From NCBI RefSeq assembly GCF_013113735.1, contig NZ_CP053346.1, positions 1,502,001 to 1,566,000 of the forward strand: a DNA stretch of 64,000 nt. The letters run 5' to 3'. The stretch comes from Sphingomonas sp. AP4-R1. GTDB lineage: Bacteria > Pseudomonadota > Alphaproteobacteria > Sphingomonadales > Sphingomonadaceae. Below are positions 45,790 to 53,769 of the stretch, one piece after another. Both the position numbers and the translations under genes were made by a program. The notes under the pieces are model-generated. The model ran no database searches. It had not been told where the DNA came from and saw nothing but the letters and a program-made list of their open reading frames with translations. Within the stretch, counting starts at the first letter, position 1, and the number at the start of each line of letters is the position of its first letter.

Positions 45790-46320
45790 ATGGATAAGCG
45801 GACCTCTTCTGAACAACGCACTTCGGACCCGTCGGCGGACAGCCTGCTGGATCGGTTCAGCGCGGGCATGAGGCGCCCGGCCCCGGAATGGCTGGGCCCG
45901 CAGGGGCGCCTGACGGCGTGGCTGCTGCTGCTCGCGCTGGGGCTTGCGGCTGTGACGGTCGGGATCGGCGCGCTGTGGCAGACCGGGAGCGCACGGGAGC
46001 GGATACCCGCGCTGGCCGGCCAGGGCGAGGGCGTTGCGCGCGATCGGGAGCAGGCGGCCGAGACGGGCCGGGCGCTGGCGCGTCCGGCTCTCGATCCGAC
46101 GCTGGGCCTGCTCCGCGCGCATCTGCCTCCCGATATCCGGCTGGTCGAGGCCGCGCGGGGCGAGGACGGCGCGCTGAGCCTGGCGATCGACACGCCCGAT
46201 CCCGATGCGCTGCGCGCGGCGCTGGCCGCCGATTCCCGGCTGGCCCGCTTCCGCGAGCGCGGCCAGGAGGCGCGCGACGACGGCACGATCCGGGTGCGGC
46301 TGACGGGCGACATGCTTTGA
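45790..46320 (+). CDS. Membrane protein resembling the GspL/PilN C-terminal part
   Basis: A 176-residue protein: a short cytoplasmic N-terminus, one membrane helix (about 42-66, LTAWLLLLALGLAAVTVGIG), a helical linker and a ferredoxin-like periplasmic domain (LLRAHLPPDIRLVEAARG, then LSLAIDTPDPDALRAAL, IRVRL). This is the layout of the C-terminal half of GspL, without the cytoplasmic actin-like half that docks GspE. It is first in a tightly overlapping three-gene unit (L-like, M-like, C-like) that runs convergently towards gspD. The family call is by pattern only. Confidence 0.55.
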   Translation: MDKRTSSEQRTSDPSADSLLDRFSAGMRRPAPEWLGPQGRLTAWLLLLALGLAAVTVGIGALWQTGSARERIPALAGQGEGVARDREQAAETGRALARPALDPTLGLLRAHLPPDIRLVEAARGEDGALSLAIDTPDPDALRAALAADSRLARFRERGQEARDDGTIRVRLTGDML

Positions 46321-46763
46321 CCCGTCTCCTGTTCGGAACGATCGCCGTCGCGATGATGGTGGTGCTGGCGGGCTGGTCGCTCGCGGCGCGCGACGCTGCG
46401 CTTCGGGAGCATGCGCTGGCGGAGGCGGGTGCGCGACCGGCGGCGGTGCGGCTGAGTCGGGGCACGGCGCTGCCGGCGGGTTCAGGCGATGCGGCGGCGC
46501 TGCTGGCCGCTCTGGTCGCGGATCGCGGCTCGGCGGCGGGGATACGCCTTTCGGTACGCCCCCTGGCGGCGACCGTGGCTCCGGGCTTCGCGGCGGTGGA
46601 CGTGGAGGCGCGCGGGCGCGAGACGGCGCTGCGCCAGCTCGCCCGAGCGATCGAGGGGGATCGGCCGGTCGTGCGCTTCGTCCGCTGGTCGATCAGGCCC
46701 GGCACGGATGGCTTGCTACGGCTGGAGGCGCGGGCCGTGGCGCCGATCGGGGACGGGCGATGA
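46317..46763 (+). CDS. GspM-like inner-membrane protein
   Basis: A 148-residue protein with one N-terminal helix (LLFGTIAVAMMVVLAGWSLA) and a ferredoxin-like domain (AGIRLSVRPLAATV, VDVEARGRETALRQLARAIE, FVRWSIRP) of the GspM type. The only start preserving the helix is TTG at 46317, overlapping the upstream stop (TTGA). Its stop overlaps the next gene's ATG. It is the counterpart of the true GspM gene at 53056 and has a similar length. Confidence 0.55.
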   Translation: MTRLLFGTIAVAMMVVLAGWSLAARDAALREHALAEAGARPAAVRLSRGTALPAGSGDAAALLAALVADRGSAAGIRLSVRPLAATVAPGFAAVDVEARGRETALRQLARAIEGDRPVVRFVRWSIRPGTDGLLRLEARAVAPIGDGR

Positions 46764-47179
46764 CGCGCGCCTCTCACTGGCTGGTGCGGGGCACCGCGTT
46801 CGTCGCGGCGGCGGCGGCCGTGTTCGGCCTGCTCGGTCATCGGCCCCGCACTGTCGTGCCGCCCGCCCCGACGGTGACGCTCGGCGTCGCACAGGCGGGG
46901 CCTGTGTCCGAACATCCGTCGGAGCCATTGTTCGCCGAGCCTCCGATCGATGCACTGCCGGCCGCGACGCGCGGGCCGCCGGCCCTGCTCGGCATCGTCG
47001 GGCGCCTGTCCGATCCCTTGGTGATGGCGCGCGCGAAGGACGGTGCGGTCCGCACGATCGGACGCGGGCAGGCGATCGACGGCTGGACGCTGGAAAGCGT
47101 GGGCGCCGACCGCGCGACCTTCCGACGAGGCGCCGAGGCGCGCGTGGCGGTGCTGCCGCCACGGGATGAGGCGCCCTGA
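46760..47179 (+). CDS. GspC/PilP homology-region-like protein
   Basis: A 139-residue protein: an N-terminal helix (WLVRGTAFVAAAAAVFGLLG), a flexible linker and one small beta domain (ALLGIVGRLSDPLVMARAKDG, then GRGQAIDGWTLESVGADRATFRRG). This matches the homology region through which GspC or PilP contacts the secretin N0 domain. It lacks the PDZ domain that the other GspC here has. Its ATG overlaps the M-like stop. It is convergent with gspD, with 267 bases between the genes that hold only a repeat. Confidence 0.55.
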   Translation: MTRASHWLVRGTAFVAAAAAVFGLLGHRPRTVVPPAPTVTLGVAQAGPVSEHPSEPLFAEPPIDALPAATRGPPALLGIVGRLSDPLVMARAKDGAVRTIGRGQAIDGWTLESVGADRATFRRGAEARVAVLPPRDEAP

Positions 47180-47302
47180 GCGATCGGAGGTGGGGCAGGC
47201 GCGCGGTGGGCGGTATGCTCGAAGCGGAACGTGCCTTCGCTCTCGACCCACCCCCAGCCGCTCCCTTTCAGGGGGTGTTGCGGAATTCCCGGCAAACCTA
47301 TT

Positions 47303-47393
47303 CCGTTTGTGCTGAGCCTGTCGAAGCACCGTCCTTCTTCTTGAAAACACGAGAGAAAGAAGAACGGCACTTCGACAGGCTCAGTGCAAACGG
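47303..47393. repeat. Palindromic repeat, family A copy 5
   Basis: CCGTTTGTGCTGAGCCTGTC and the inverse GACAGGCTCAGTGCAAACGG as outer arms, with CCGTCCTTCTTCTT/AAGAAGAACGG inside. It separates the C-like gene and gspD, whose ends converge. Confidence 0.9.
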
Positions 47394-47446
47394 AGAAAAA
47401 AACGCCTTACGCAACGATCCCTTTCAGGGAGGGGAGCTTTTTGCCT

Positions 47447-49582
47447 TCAATACACCCCTGACAGCTCCACGCTCAGCCTGGCCTTGGGGGGATCCAGCAG
47501 CAGGCTGGAGCGGTCGTCGAGCTGGGCTTCGGCGCTGCGGACGCGGGCATATTTGGCGGCGGACGCATTCGCCACCGCCGTCGCATCGCGCAGGATCGAC
47601 GGGCGCAGGAACACGAACAGGGTCCGCCGCGTCTGCTGGAGCTGGCGGCTCTTGAAGGCGTTGCCGAGAATCGGGATATCGCCCAGCACTGGCACCTGGC
47701 TCTTGGTGTTGGTGCGATCGTCGGAAATGAGCCCGCCCAGCACGATCGTCTGGCCGTCGTCGGCCAGCACGGTCGTCTGGATCGCGCGACGATTGGTGAT
47801 GAGATCGGCCGCGCCCGTGACCGCGCCGACCAGCGAGGAAACTTCCTGGCTCACGTCGAGGCGGACGACATCGCCTTCGTGCACGCGCGGGATGATGCGG
47901 AGCGTGAGGCCCACATCCTTGCGCTCGATCGTGGTGAAAGGCGCGATCGTGCCGCCGGTCTGCGACGTGTAGCTGCCGGTGCGGAAGGGCACGTTCTGGC
48001 CGACGACGATCTCGGCCGCCTGATTGTCCAGCGTCGTGACGCTCGGCGTGGAGAGCAGGTTCGCCTTGGTCGAGCTGCCCAGCGCCTGCACGAGCAGCTG
48101 GAACGTATCGCCGCTGGAGATGGCGCCCGAAAAGCCCGAGGCGCTGGCGAGCGTGCCGATCGGCGTGCCCAGCGTCGTCAGGATCGTGGTGAGCGGCGTG
48201 CCGATATTGGAGAAGGAGCTGACTGCGCCATCCACGCCGGGCAGGCCGTTGCCGAGGCCGAACTGGACGCCCAGCGCCTCGGCCGTGTCAGCGGTGACCT
48301 CCACGATCGCCGCCTCGATCATCACCTGCGGACGGCGCACGTCGAGCTGATCGATCAGGGGCTGGATCTGGGCGAGGGCGGCGGGCGTGCCGCGCACGAC
48401 GATCGCGTTCAGCTCGGGCGCGGACTGGACGGCGAGATCGGGCGTGGAGAAGCCGGTCGACGTGGCCGACTGGCTACTGCCGAGGCTCTGCGCCATCGAT
48501 CCGAGCGAGCCCGAAGAGGAAGAGCCCGATCCCGAGCCGGTCAGCGCGGCGGCGGCATTGGCGAGGGTGGAGCCGTTCGATCCGGTGGCGAGCGTATTGG
48601 TGGCGCCGGTGCCCGTGGCGCCCGCGCCGATGCTGCCCAGAGTGTTGATGCTGCTGCCGAAGCGGCTGCCGCCCGAAAGCGTCTGCGCGATCGGGTTGTT
48701 CGACTGGGTCTGGCCGCCGAGCAGGCCGGACAGGACCGCAGTGACCGATTCGGCATCCGCGTTGCGGAGGCGGAAGACGCGCGTGGTGGGCGTGGCGCCG
48801 CCGGGCAGGTCCATCCGGTCGGCCATGCGGCGCGCTTCGGCCACGGCACGCGCGTCCCCGCGCACGAGCAGGATGTTGCTGCGTTCGTCGATCGCGATGC
48901 GGGGCGCGGTATCGCCCTCGCCCCAGAGCGTCTTGAGCGCGGCGCCGACATCCTTGGCGCTGGCCAGCCGCAGCGAGATCGCCTCGAACGAGGGGCCGCG
49001 CCCGCCATCCAGCGCGGCGGCGAGTCGCTCGATCCGGGCGATATTGTCGGCATAATCGGTGACGACGATCGCGTTGGGGTTGGTCAGCGGCTCGATACTG
49101 CCGAACTGCGCGACGAGAGGACGGAAGACGCGCGCGGCCGTCTCCGGCGAGACGTTGCGGAGGCGGACGAGGCGGCTCGTCACCTGCTGGCCGGTGGAGG
49201 AGCCGGGCGCCTCGCGCACCGCCTCCGCCTGCGGCACGATGCGCCAGGCGCGGCCGGTGCGGACGGCGGCGAAGCCGTGGACGCGCAGCACCGACTGGAA
49301 CAGCTCCCACACGCCGTCCGAACTGAGCGGGGTGGCGGAGGTGACGTTGACGGTGCCGCGCACCTGCGGATCGAGGATCAGGGTGCGCCCGGTGAGGCGT
49401 GAGATCTGCTCGGCGACGGCCGCGATCTCGATATCGTGCATGTTGACGACGATGTCGCCCGCGCGGGTGCCGGAGGTGGGGGCTGCCGGGGGCGCGAGGG
49501 CTGCGGGTGGAGCCGGGTTGATCTGCGCCGTGGCGGGGCCGGCGGCGGCGGCGATCAGCAGAAGGGGGGTGCGGAAGGTCAA
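47447..49582 (-). CDS. gspD: Type II secretion system secretin GspD
   Basis: The outer-membrane channel of the T2SS, 711 residues. It has a signal peptide (TFRTPLLLIAAAAGPATAQ), an N0 domain (IVVNMHDIEIAAVAEQISRL), N1-N3 domains (VRLRNVSPETAARVFRPL; RVFRLRNADAESVTAVLSGL with a long Ser/Gly/Thr-rich loop around 290-375), and the secretin core with QVMIEAAIVEVTADTAEALG. The gate and C-terminus include VGQNVPFRTGSY and VPVLGDIPILGNAFKSR. No pilotin-binding S-domain is obvious. It is the last gene of gspG-H-I-C-D; nine bases separate it from gspC. Confidence 0.95.
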   Translation of the reverse strand: MTFRTPLLLIAAAAGPATAQINPAPPAALAPPAAPTSGTRAGDIVVNMHDIEIAAVAEQISRLTGRTLILDPQVRGTVNVTSATPLSSDGVWELFQSVLRVHGFAAVRTGRAWRIVPQAEAVREAPGSSTGQQVTSRLVRLRNVSPETAARVFRPLVAQFGSIEPLTNPNAIVVTDYADNIARIERLAAALDGGRGPSFEAISLRLASAKDVGAALKTLWGEGDTAPRIAIDERSNILLVRGDARAVAEARRMADRMDLPGGATPTTRVFRLRNADAESVTAVLSGLLGGQTQSNNPIAQTLSGGSRFGSSINTLGSIGAGATGTGATNTLATGSNGSTLANAAAALTGSGSGSSSSGSLGSMAQSLGSSQSATSTGFSTPDLAVQSAPELNAIVVRGTPAALAQIQPLIDQLDVRRPQVMIEAAIVEVTADTAEALGVQFGLGNGLPGVDGAVSSFSNIGTPLTTILTTLGTPIGTLASASGFSGAISSGDTFQLLVQALGSSTKANLLSTPSVTTLDNQAAEIVVGQNVPFRTGSYTSQTGGTIAPFTTIERKDVGLTLRIIPRVHEGDVVRLDVSQEVSSLVGAVTGAADLITNRRAIQTTVLADDGQTIVLGGLISDDRTNTKSQVPVLGDIPILGNAFKSRQLQQTRRTLFVFLRPSILRDATAVANASAAKYARVRSAEAQLDDRSSLLLDPPKARLSVELSGVY

Positions 49583-49591
49583 GGTCTGGCC

Positions 49592-50374
49592 TTAGCGAAG
49601 GGGCAGGGAAAGGGTGAGTGTCTGGCCCGCGCGGACGAGATCCACGCGCGCCGTGCCGTTGGTGAAAGCGGTCTGCAGAGCCTGCGGATTGCTCATCGCC
49701 TCCGCCATCGCCATGCCGTTGACGCGCTGGATCACATCGCCGGGCTGGAGGCCGGCCTGCCGCATCTGCGGGCTGGGCGCGGTGACGTGGAAGCCGTCGG
49801 CGGCGGGAGTGGCGCCGAGGCCCGCGAGCAGGGCCTGCGGCGTGGGCGGCGGCGATGACGGGCCGGTGACGGGTGGCGGCGGCGCCATGGTCGGCGTGGG
49901 CGCGGTGACGGCGGGCGTCGCGGCGGCGGTGGCGGGCGCGGTGCCGCTGCGATCGGGGAAGGCGAGCAGGCGGCGCTCGGCCCCGACCGCGATCACGACA
50001 TGGTCGCTCTCGATCGCATCGATCGTGCCGCCGGCGACGGCGCTGCCGATAGAGAAAGGCGTGGGCGTGGCACCGCCGACCGAGATGAGGGCCGAGGAGG
50101 CCGAGCGCGGCTCCGCCATCAGGATGCCGCGCAGCACCACATTGGTATCGGCGGTGCCGGTCGCGGTGGGCGCGGCGGTGCCGAAGGGCGAAAGGCTGAC
50201 GAGCGTGGCGATGTCCGGCGGGGGCGCGGCGCGCGCGGCGACGGGGGTGGCGCCCATCCGCTCGCCCGGATCGCCCAGCAGCCGCCAGGTCGTGCCCGCC
50301 AGCGCGACTCCGACCGAGGCGATGACGGCGGCGGTGAAGAGATTCGCGCCGATGCGGGCCTGACGCGGGCTCAT
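49592..50374 (-). CDS. gspC: Type II secretion system protein GspC
   Basis: A 260-residue inner-membrane protein: short cytoplasmic end, one helix (GANLFTAAVIASVGVALAG), a homology region (VVLRGILMAEPRSASSALISVG through HVVIAVGAERRLL), a Pro/Ala/Thr-rich linker and a C-terminal PDZ domain (QAGLQPGDVIQRVNGMAMAE). GspC connects the inner-membrane platform with GspD. The ATG at 50374 overlaps the gspI stop (ATGA), which rules out the longer frame upstream. Confidence 0.9.
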   Translation of the reverse strand: MSPRQARIGANLFTAAVIASVGVALAGTTWRLLGDPGERMGATPVAARAAPPPDIATLVSLSPFGTAAPTATGTADTNVVLRGILMAEPRSASSALISVGGATPTPFSIGSAVAGGTIDAIESDHVVIAVGAERRLLAFPDRSGTAPATAAATPAVTAPTPTMAPPPPVTGPSSPPPTPQALLAGLGATPAADGFHVTAPSPQMRQAGLQPGDVIQRVNGMAMAEAMSNPQALQTAFTNGTARVDLVRAGQTLTLSLPLR

Positions 50375-50844
50375 CTCGGCGCGCCCGAATCGACGAAGCC
50401 GCGCAGGCGGACGAGCGGCTGGCCGCCGGCGGGCGCGACCGCCACCTCGACGAGGCGCAGGTCCGGATCGGCGCTGGGACGCGCGGTTTCGGCGATCTGC
50501 CACTGCTGCCCCAGCATCTCGATCTGCCCCCCGCCTGAGGGTGGACCTTCACCCGCAAGCGCCAGTTCCGCAAGCCGATTCTCCGCGATCCACCGCGCGG
50601 TGGTGCGCCGCTCGATGCCGGAGACGGTGTCGATATGGCGTTCGGTGGCGCCGATCAGCCCGGCGGCGGCGATCGCGACGATGGCGAGCGCGACGAGGGC
50701 TTCGATCAGCGTGAAGCCCGTCTCGCCTGTCTTTCCCCGTTCGTGCTGAGCGAAGTCGAAGCACGTGCTCCAAGCGCCCCGCCCGCAGCACGTGCTTCGA
50801 CTTCGCTCAGCACGAACGGTGTTTTTGTGGCGGCGGCGCCTCAT
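50371..50844 (-). CDS. gspI: Minor pseudopilin GspI with repeat-encoded leader
   Basis: GspI is a minor pseudopilin at the T2SS pseudopilus tip. The prepilin site is GETG|FTLIEALVALAIVAI, followed by GATERHIDTVSGIERRT and a compact C-terminal domain. The ATG at 50844 overlaps the gspH stop as ATGA. Between it and the cleavage site there are 43 codons and no ATG, GTG, TTG or CTG nearer, so a complete family A palindrome (50737-50819) has to be translated. The leader reads MRRRRHKNTVRAERSRSTCC and onward through STCFDFAQHERG. Normal leaders are about 6-10 residues. The mature protein, about 114 residues, is of usual size. Confidence 0.88.
   Translation of the reverse strand: MRRRRHKNTVRAERSRSTCCGRGAWSTCFDFAQHERGKTGETGFTLIEALVALAIVAIAAAGLIGATERHIDTVSGIERRTTARWIAENRLAELALAGEGPPSGGGQIEMLGQQWQIAETARPSADPDLRLVEVAVAPAGGQPLVRLRGFVDSGAPR
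50737..50819. repeat. Palindromic repeat, family A copy 6, inside gspI
   Basis: CCGTTCGTGCTGAGCGAAGTCGAAGC-type left arm and the inverse CTTCGACTTCGCTCAGCACG right arm, with CACGTGCT twice at the inner ends. The element is open in the gspI frame and forms most of its prepilin leader. Confidence 0.9.
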
Positions 50845-51401
50845 GTCGCCGGGGCCGCTTCGGCGCTGGCGTTCACGCCGTCGAAGCGGATACGCCAGCT
50901 TTCTCCGCGCGCGGAGAGGCGGGCGTCGAGCGTGGTGCCGCCCTCGTTGCCGCCGATCAGCAGGGGGTGGGGGCCGGAGGCCTCCAGCGCGAGGCCGGCG
51001 GGCAGGCGGTGCGGCTCCAGCGCGGGCGTCCGGCTCTCCACCCATGTCTTGCCGTTCCAGCCGAGGAAACGATAGCCGCCCGCATCCCAATCGAGCGCGA
51101 CGGGCGCGTCCGTCACCATCGTCTCGTCGGCGGCGAGGCGGAGGCGGGTGGCGAGCCTGCGCGCCTCGGCCTGCGCGCCGCCGCCGCCCGCCCGCCCCAT
51201 CGCCAGCACCACCGCACCCGCCATCACGCCGATGATGGCGAGGACGATCAGCATCTCGACGAGGGTGAGGCCGGATTCCCGTCCGGCAACCGTGCTCCTG
51301 CGAACGCAGGAGCCCAGAGCTTCAGATGCGGCGCTCGCAGCCCTGGGCTCCTGCGTTCGCAGGAGCACGAAGGTGTTCTGTGTCGAGCGGTGCCCCCCCA
51401 C
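50841..51401 (-). CDS. gspH: Minor pseudopilin GspH with repeat-encoded leader
   Basis: GspH is a minor T2SS pseudopilin. The cleavage motif is GRESG|LTLVEMLIVLAIIGVMAG, and the C-terminal beta domain contains YRFLGWNGKTWVESR. Starts available are GTG at 51401 (9 bases after the gspG stop, giving a 44-residue leader) or GTG at 51368, which lies within the family B repeat itself. No start codon exists between the repeat and the cleavage site, so at least nearly all of the palindrome (51291-51369) is translated, as VLLRTQEPRAASAASEALG then SCVRRSTV. The gene's stop overlaps the gspI start. Confidence 0.86.
   Translation of the reverse strand: MGGHRSTQNTFVLLRTQEPRAASAASEALGSCVRRSTVAGRESGLTLVEMLIVLAIIGVMAGAVVLAMGRAGGGGAQAEARRLATRLRLAADETMVTDAPVALDWDAGGYRFLGWNGKTWVESRTPALEPHRLPAGLALEASGPHPLLIGGNEGGTTLDARLSARGESWRIRFDGVNASAEAAPAT
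51291..51369. repeat. Palindromic repeat, family B copy 2, inside gspH
   Basis: CGTGCTCCTGCGAACGCAGG and the inverse CCTGCGTTCGCAGGAGCACG. It is open in the gspH frame and encodes the middle of the leader peptide. Confidence 0.9.
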
Positions 51402-51410
51402 GCGGCCCGC

Positions 51411-51884
51411 TCAGTTGCTGGAAAGCTTGATGTCGGCGTCCAGGCCCTCGCCGCCGGGCTTGCCGTCCTTGCCGTTGCTGGCGAGATCGAAGCCCCCGCC
51501 GGCGCTGCCGGGCGAGGCGTAGACATAGGGGTTGCCCCAGGGATCGACCGGCAATTTGTCGAGATAGGCACCGGCCGCATAATTGCGCGGCGCGGGCTCG
51601 CCCGAAGGCTTGGAGACGAGCGCGGCGAGGCCCTGCGACGTGGAGGGATAATCGCCATTGTCGAGCCGGTACATTTTCAAGGCGGCCGAGATAGACCTGA
51701 GATCGGTCTGCGCGACGGTGACGCGCGCCTGATCGGGGCGGCCGATGATGTTCGGTACGATCAGGGCCGCCACCAGCGCGATGATCGCCAGCACGACGAT
51801 CATCTCGACGAGCGTGAGGCCCTGTTCGCGCTCCGGCACGCGATGCGACACTTCGGTTGCGTAGGCGCTTGGATTCATTCTCAT
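51411..51884 (-). CDS. gspG: Major pseudopilin GspG
   Basis: GspG is the main subunit of the T2SS pseudopilus. This 157-residue protein has a 22-residue leader ending EREQG|LTLVEMIVVLAIIALVAALIV, then the family pattern ISAALKMYRLDNGDYPSTSQGLAALV, KLPVDPWGNPYVYASPG and the calcium-loop-like DGKPGGEGLDADI. No palindrome interrupts this gene, unlike the four minor pseudopilins. First gene of G-H-I-C-D and divergent from gspL with 23 bases between, so the two units share a very short promoter region or start inside each other's leaders. Confidence 0.95.
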   Translation of the reverse strand: MRMNPSAYATEVSHRVPEREQGLTLVEMIVVLAIIALVAALIVPNIIGRPDQARVTVAQTDLRSISAALKMYRLDNGDYPSTSQGLAALVSKPSGEPAPRNYAAGAYLDKLPVDPWGNPYVYASPGSAGGGFDLASNGKDGKPGGEGLDADIKLSSN

Positions 51885-51907
51885 CGGCTCTACTATAAAC
51901 CCGTCTT

Positions 51908-53059
51908 ATGCGAAGGCCATTGCCCCTGCCGACCTACTCCGCCGGCATGGCCCCGGACCAGCTCCCTATTGAGTCAGGGTCCGGCATCTGGACGATCGAC
52001 GGCGACAGTCTCGTGAATCTGGAGCGGTTCGATCTCGGCCCGGCGATCGTGCTGGTGCCGAGCGAGGAGATATTGCTGCTCTCCGTCGACCTGCCGATCG
52101 CGAGCGCGCGGCGGCGTCTGGAGGCTTTGCCCTTCGCGATCGAGGAACGGATCGCGCAGCCGATCGCCGACATCCATGCGGCGCTGGGCGCGGAACTGGG
52201 CGCGCAACGCTATCTTGCGGGCGTGATGGCGCGGGAGCGGATGCAGCGGCTGACAGAGCTGCTGATCGCCAGCGGGCTGGGGCAGGCGACTGTGGTGCCG
52301 GACGTGCTGGGCCTGCCGTTGCCGCCGCCCGGCGCGTGGAGCCTGGATGTCGCCGGGGACCGCGCTCTGGTGCGCGCCGAGGATGGGACGGGCTTCGCGC
52401 TGCCGCGCGCGCATCTGGTGGCGGCGTGGGCGGCGTCGGCGCGGCCGCGCGTGATCCTGTATGGCGGGGCGGCGCCCGAGGAGATGGCGGCGGAGGCCGG
52501 GACCTATGAGGATGCGGGGCTGGCGGCGCGGCTGACGCAGCCCGCGCTCGATCTGCGGCAGGGGCGTTTCGCCGCACCGCGCCGGAGGATCGCGCCTTTG
52601 TGGCGGCGGGTCGCGATCGTCGCGGCGGCGGGTATCTGCGCGCATGCGGCGATCGCCGGCGTCGATACGATCGCGGTGCAGCGGATCGCCACGAACAGGG
52701 CGACGGAGATGCGCGCGCTGGTCCAGCAGGTCGCGCCCAGTGCCGTGATCGGTGACGACGTGGCGGCGAGCGCGGCCGAGATATTGCCCGCGAGCGGGGC
52801 GGGGCCTTCGGGCTTCCTGCCTCTGTTCGTGCGCGTGGGGGGAGCGTTGAAGCCGCTCGGCTCCGCGATCCACATGCACGCCATCTCTTATGACGCCTCG
52901 GCCGGCACGATGAGCATCGAGGTGGAGGCCGCGACGATGGAGGGGCTGCAGCAGGTGGGCTCGGCGCTCACGGCGGCGGGCCTTTCGGCGCAGGCGGGCG
53001 CGGCGAGCCAGAGCGACGGCAAGGCGGCGGGCGCGTTCCTGATCCGGGGCGCGGCATGA
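51908..53059 (+). CDS. gspL: Type II secretion system protein GspL
   Basis: GspL anchors the ATPase GspE to the membrane platform. The 383-residue protein has an actin-like cytoplasmic domain (WTIDGDSLVNLERFDLG; IVLVPSEEILLLSVDLPI; RRRLEALPFAIEERIAQPI), a membrane segment around 240-258 and a ferredoxin-like C-terminus (IHMHAISYDASAGTMSIEVE). The ATG at 51908 is used here; ATG at 51947 is an alternative, since the first 25 residues precede the recognisable domain and look like repeat-derived sequence. The stop overlaps the gspM start (ATGA). Confidence 0.88.
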   Translation: MRRPLPLPTYSAGMAPDQLPIESGSGIWTIDGDSLVNLERFDLGPAIVLVPSEEILLLSVDLPIASARRRLEALPFAIEERIAQPIADIHAALGAELGAQRYLAGVMARERMQRLTELLIASGLGQATVVPDVLGLPLPPPGAWSLDVAGDRALVRAEDGTGFALPRAHLVAAWAASARPRVILYGGAAPEEMAAEAGTYEDAGLAARLTQPALDLRQGRFAAPRRRIAPLWRRVAIVAAAGICAHAAIAGVDTIAVQRIATNRATEMRALVQQVAPSAVIGDDVAASAAEILPASGAGPSGFLPLFVRVGGALKPLGSAIHMHAISYDASAGTMSIEVEAATMEGLQQVGSALTAAGLSAQAGAASQSDGKAAGAFLIRGAA

Positions 53060-53541
53060 AGCTCGGCCGTCTGGAGCCCGTCCGGGATCGGGGCACGGCG
53101 TGGTGGGCCGACCGGAGCCAGCGCGAGCAACGCCTGCTCGCCGTGCTGGCGGTGATCGGGCTGGTCGCATTGGTGCTGGTGGCGGTGGTGCGGCCGCTGC
53201 AGACGGCGCGCGCGCGGGCGGTGGCGGACATCCGCACCTATGACATGCTGGCGATGCGGCTGCGCGCGGCAGGTCCGGGGCTTGGCGCACCGGCGCGGCG
53301 CGGGCCGCCCGCTTCCGTGGTGGCGGCGAGCGCGGGAGCGACGGGCGTGATCGTCCAGCGCGTGGAGCCGGAGGGCGGGCGGCTGACGGTGGTGCTGGCC
53401 GATGCGCCGTTCGATGCGGTGCTGCGCTTCGTGGCCGATCTGGAGCGAACGAGCGCGCTGCGCGTGAGCGAGGCGCGGATCGAGGCCAGCACGAGCGGGC
53501 CGGGGCTGGTGACGGCGCGGTTCGTGATGGCGGGCGGATGA
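53056..53541 (+). CDS. gspM: Type II secretion system protein GspM
   Basis: GspM is an inner-membrane platform protein that pairs with GspL. This 161-residue protein has a cytoplasmic N-terminus with WWADRSQREQRLL (typical of GspM), one helix (LAVLAVIGLVALVLVAVV), a linker, and a ferredoxin-like domain (VIVQRVEPEGGRLTVVL, FDAVLRFVADLE). It overlaps gspL by four bases. After its stop come a family B and a family A repeat before gspE. Confidence 0.9.
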   Translation: MKLGRLEPVRDRGTAWWADRSQREQRLLAVLAVIGLVALVLVAVVRPLQTARARAVADIRTYDMLAMRLRAAGPGLGAPARRGPPASVVAASAGATGVIVQRVEPEGGRLTVVLADAPFDAVLRFVADLERTSALRVSEARIEASTSGPGLVTARFVMAGG

Positions 53542-53560
53542 TGGCCGTTTCCGGTTCTTC

Positions 53561-53639
53561 CGTGCTCCTGCGAACGCAGGAGCCCAGAGCTACAAGCGAC
53601 GTATTCGTAACCCTGGGCTCCTGCGTTCGCAGGAGCATG
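53561..53639. repeat. Palindromic repeat, family B copy 3
   Basis: CGTGCTCCTGCGAACGCAGG and inverse CTGCGTTCGCAGGAGCATGG. It begins 20 bases after the gspM stop and is followed by a family A copy, so the gspM-gspE interval consists almost wholly of repeats. Confidence 0.9.
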
Positions 53640-53655
53640 GTGGACTTTTTCTCCG

Positions 53656-53747
53656 CCGTTCGTGCTGAGCTTGTCGAAGCACTGTCCTTTTCTTCGTCGA
53701 TCGGCGGAAGAAGCAGGACGGCACTTCGACAGGCTCAGTGCGAACGG
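53656..53747. repeat. Palindromic repeat, family A copy 7
   Basis: CCGTTCGTGCTGAGCTTGTC and inverse GACAGGCTCAGTGCGAACGG; it ends 22 bases before the gspE start, so its stem may lie in the gspE leader. An in-frame extension of gspE reads through it, but a good ribosome site after the repeat shows this one is outside the coding region. Confidence 0.9.
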
Positions 53748-53769
53748 AGGAAATGGAGAGGGGGCGCTG

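Noticed and set aside
53662..53769. Repeat-encoded N-terminus for GspE
   Set aside because: The frame is open through the repeat, but a strong GAGAGGGGG site before the ATG at 53770 and the normal protein length place the repeat outside the gene, unlike in gspH, I, J and K.
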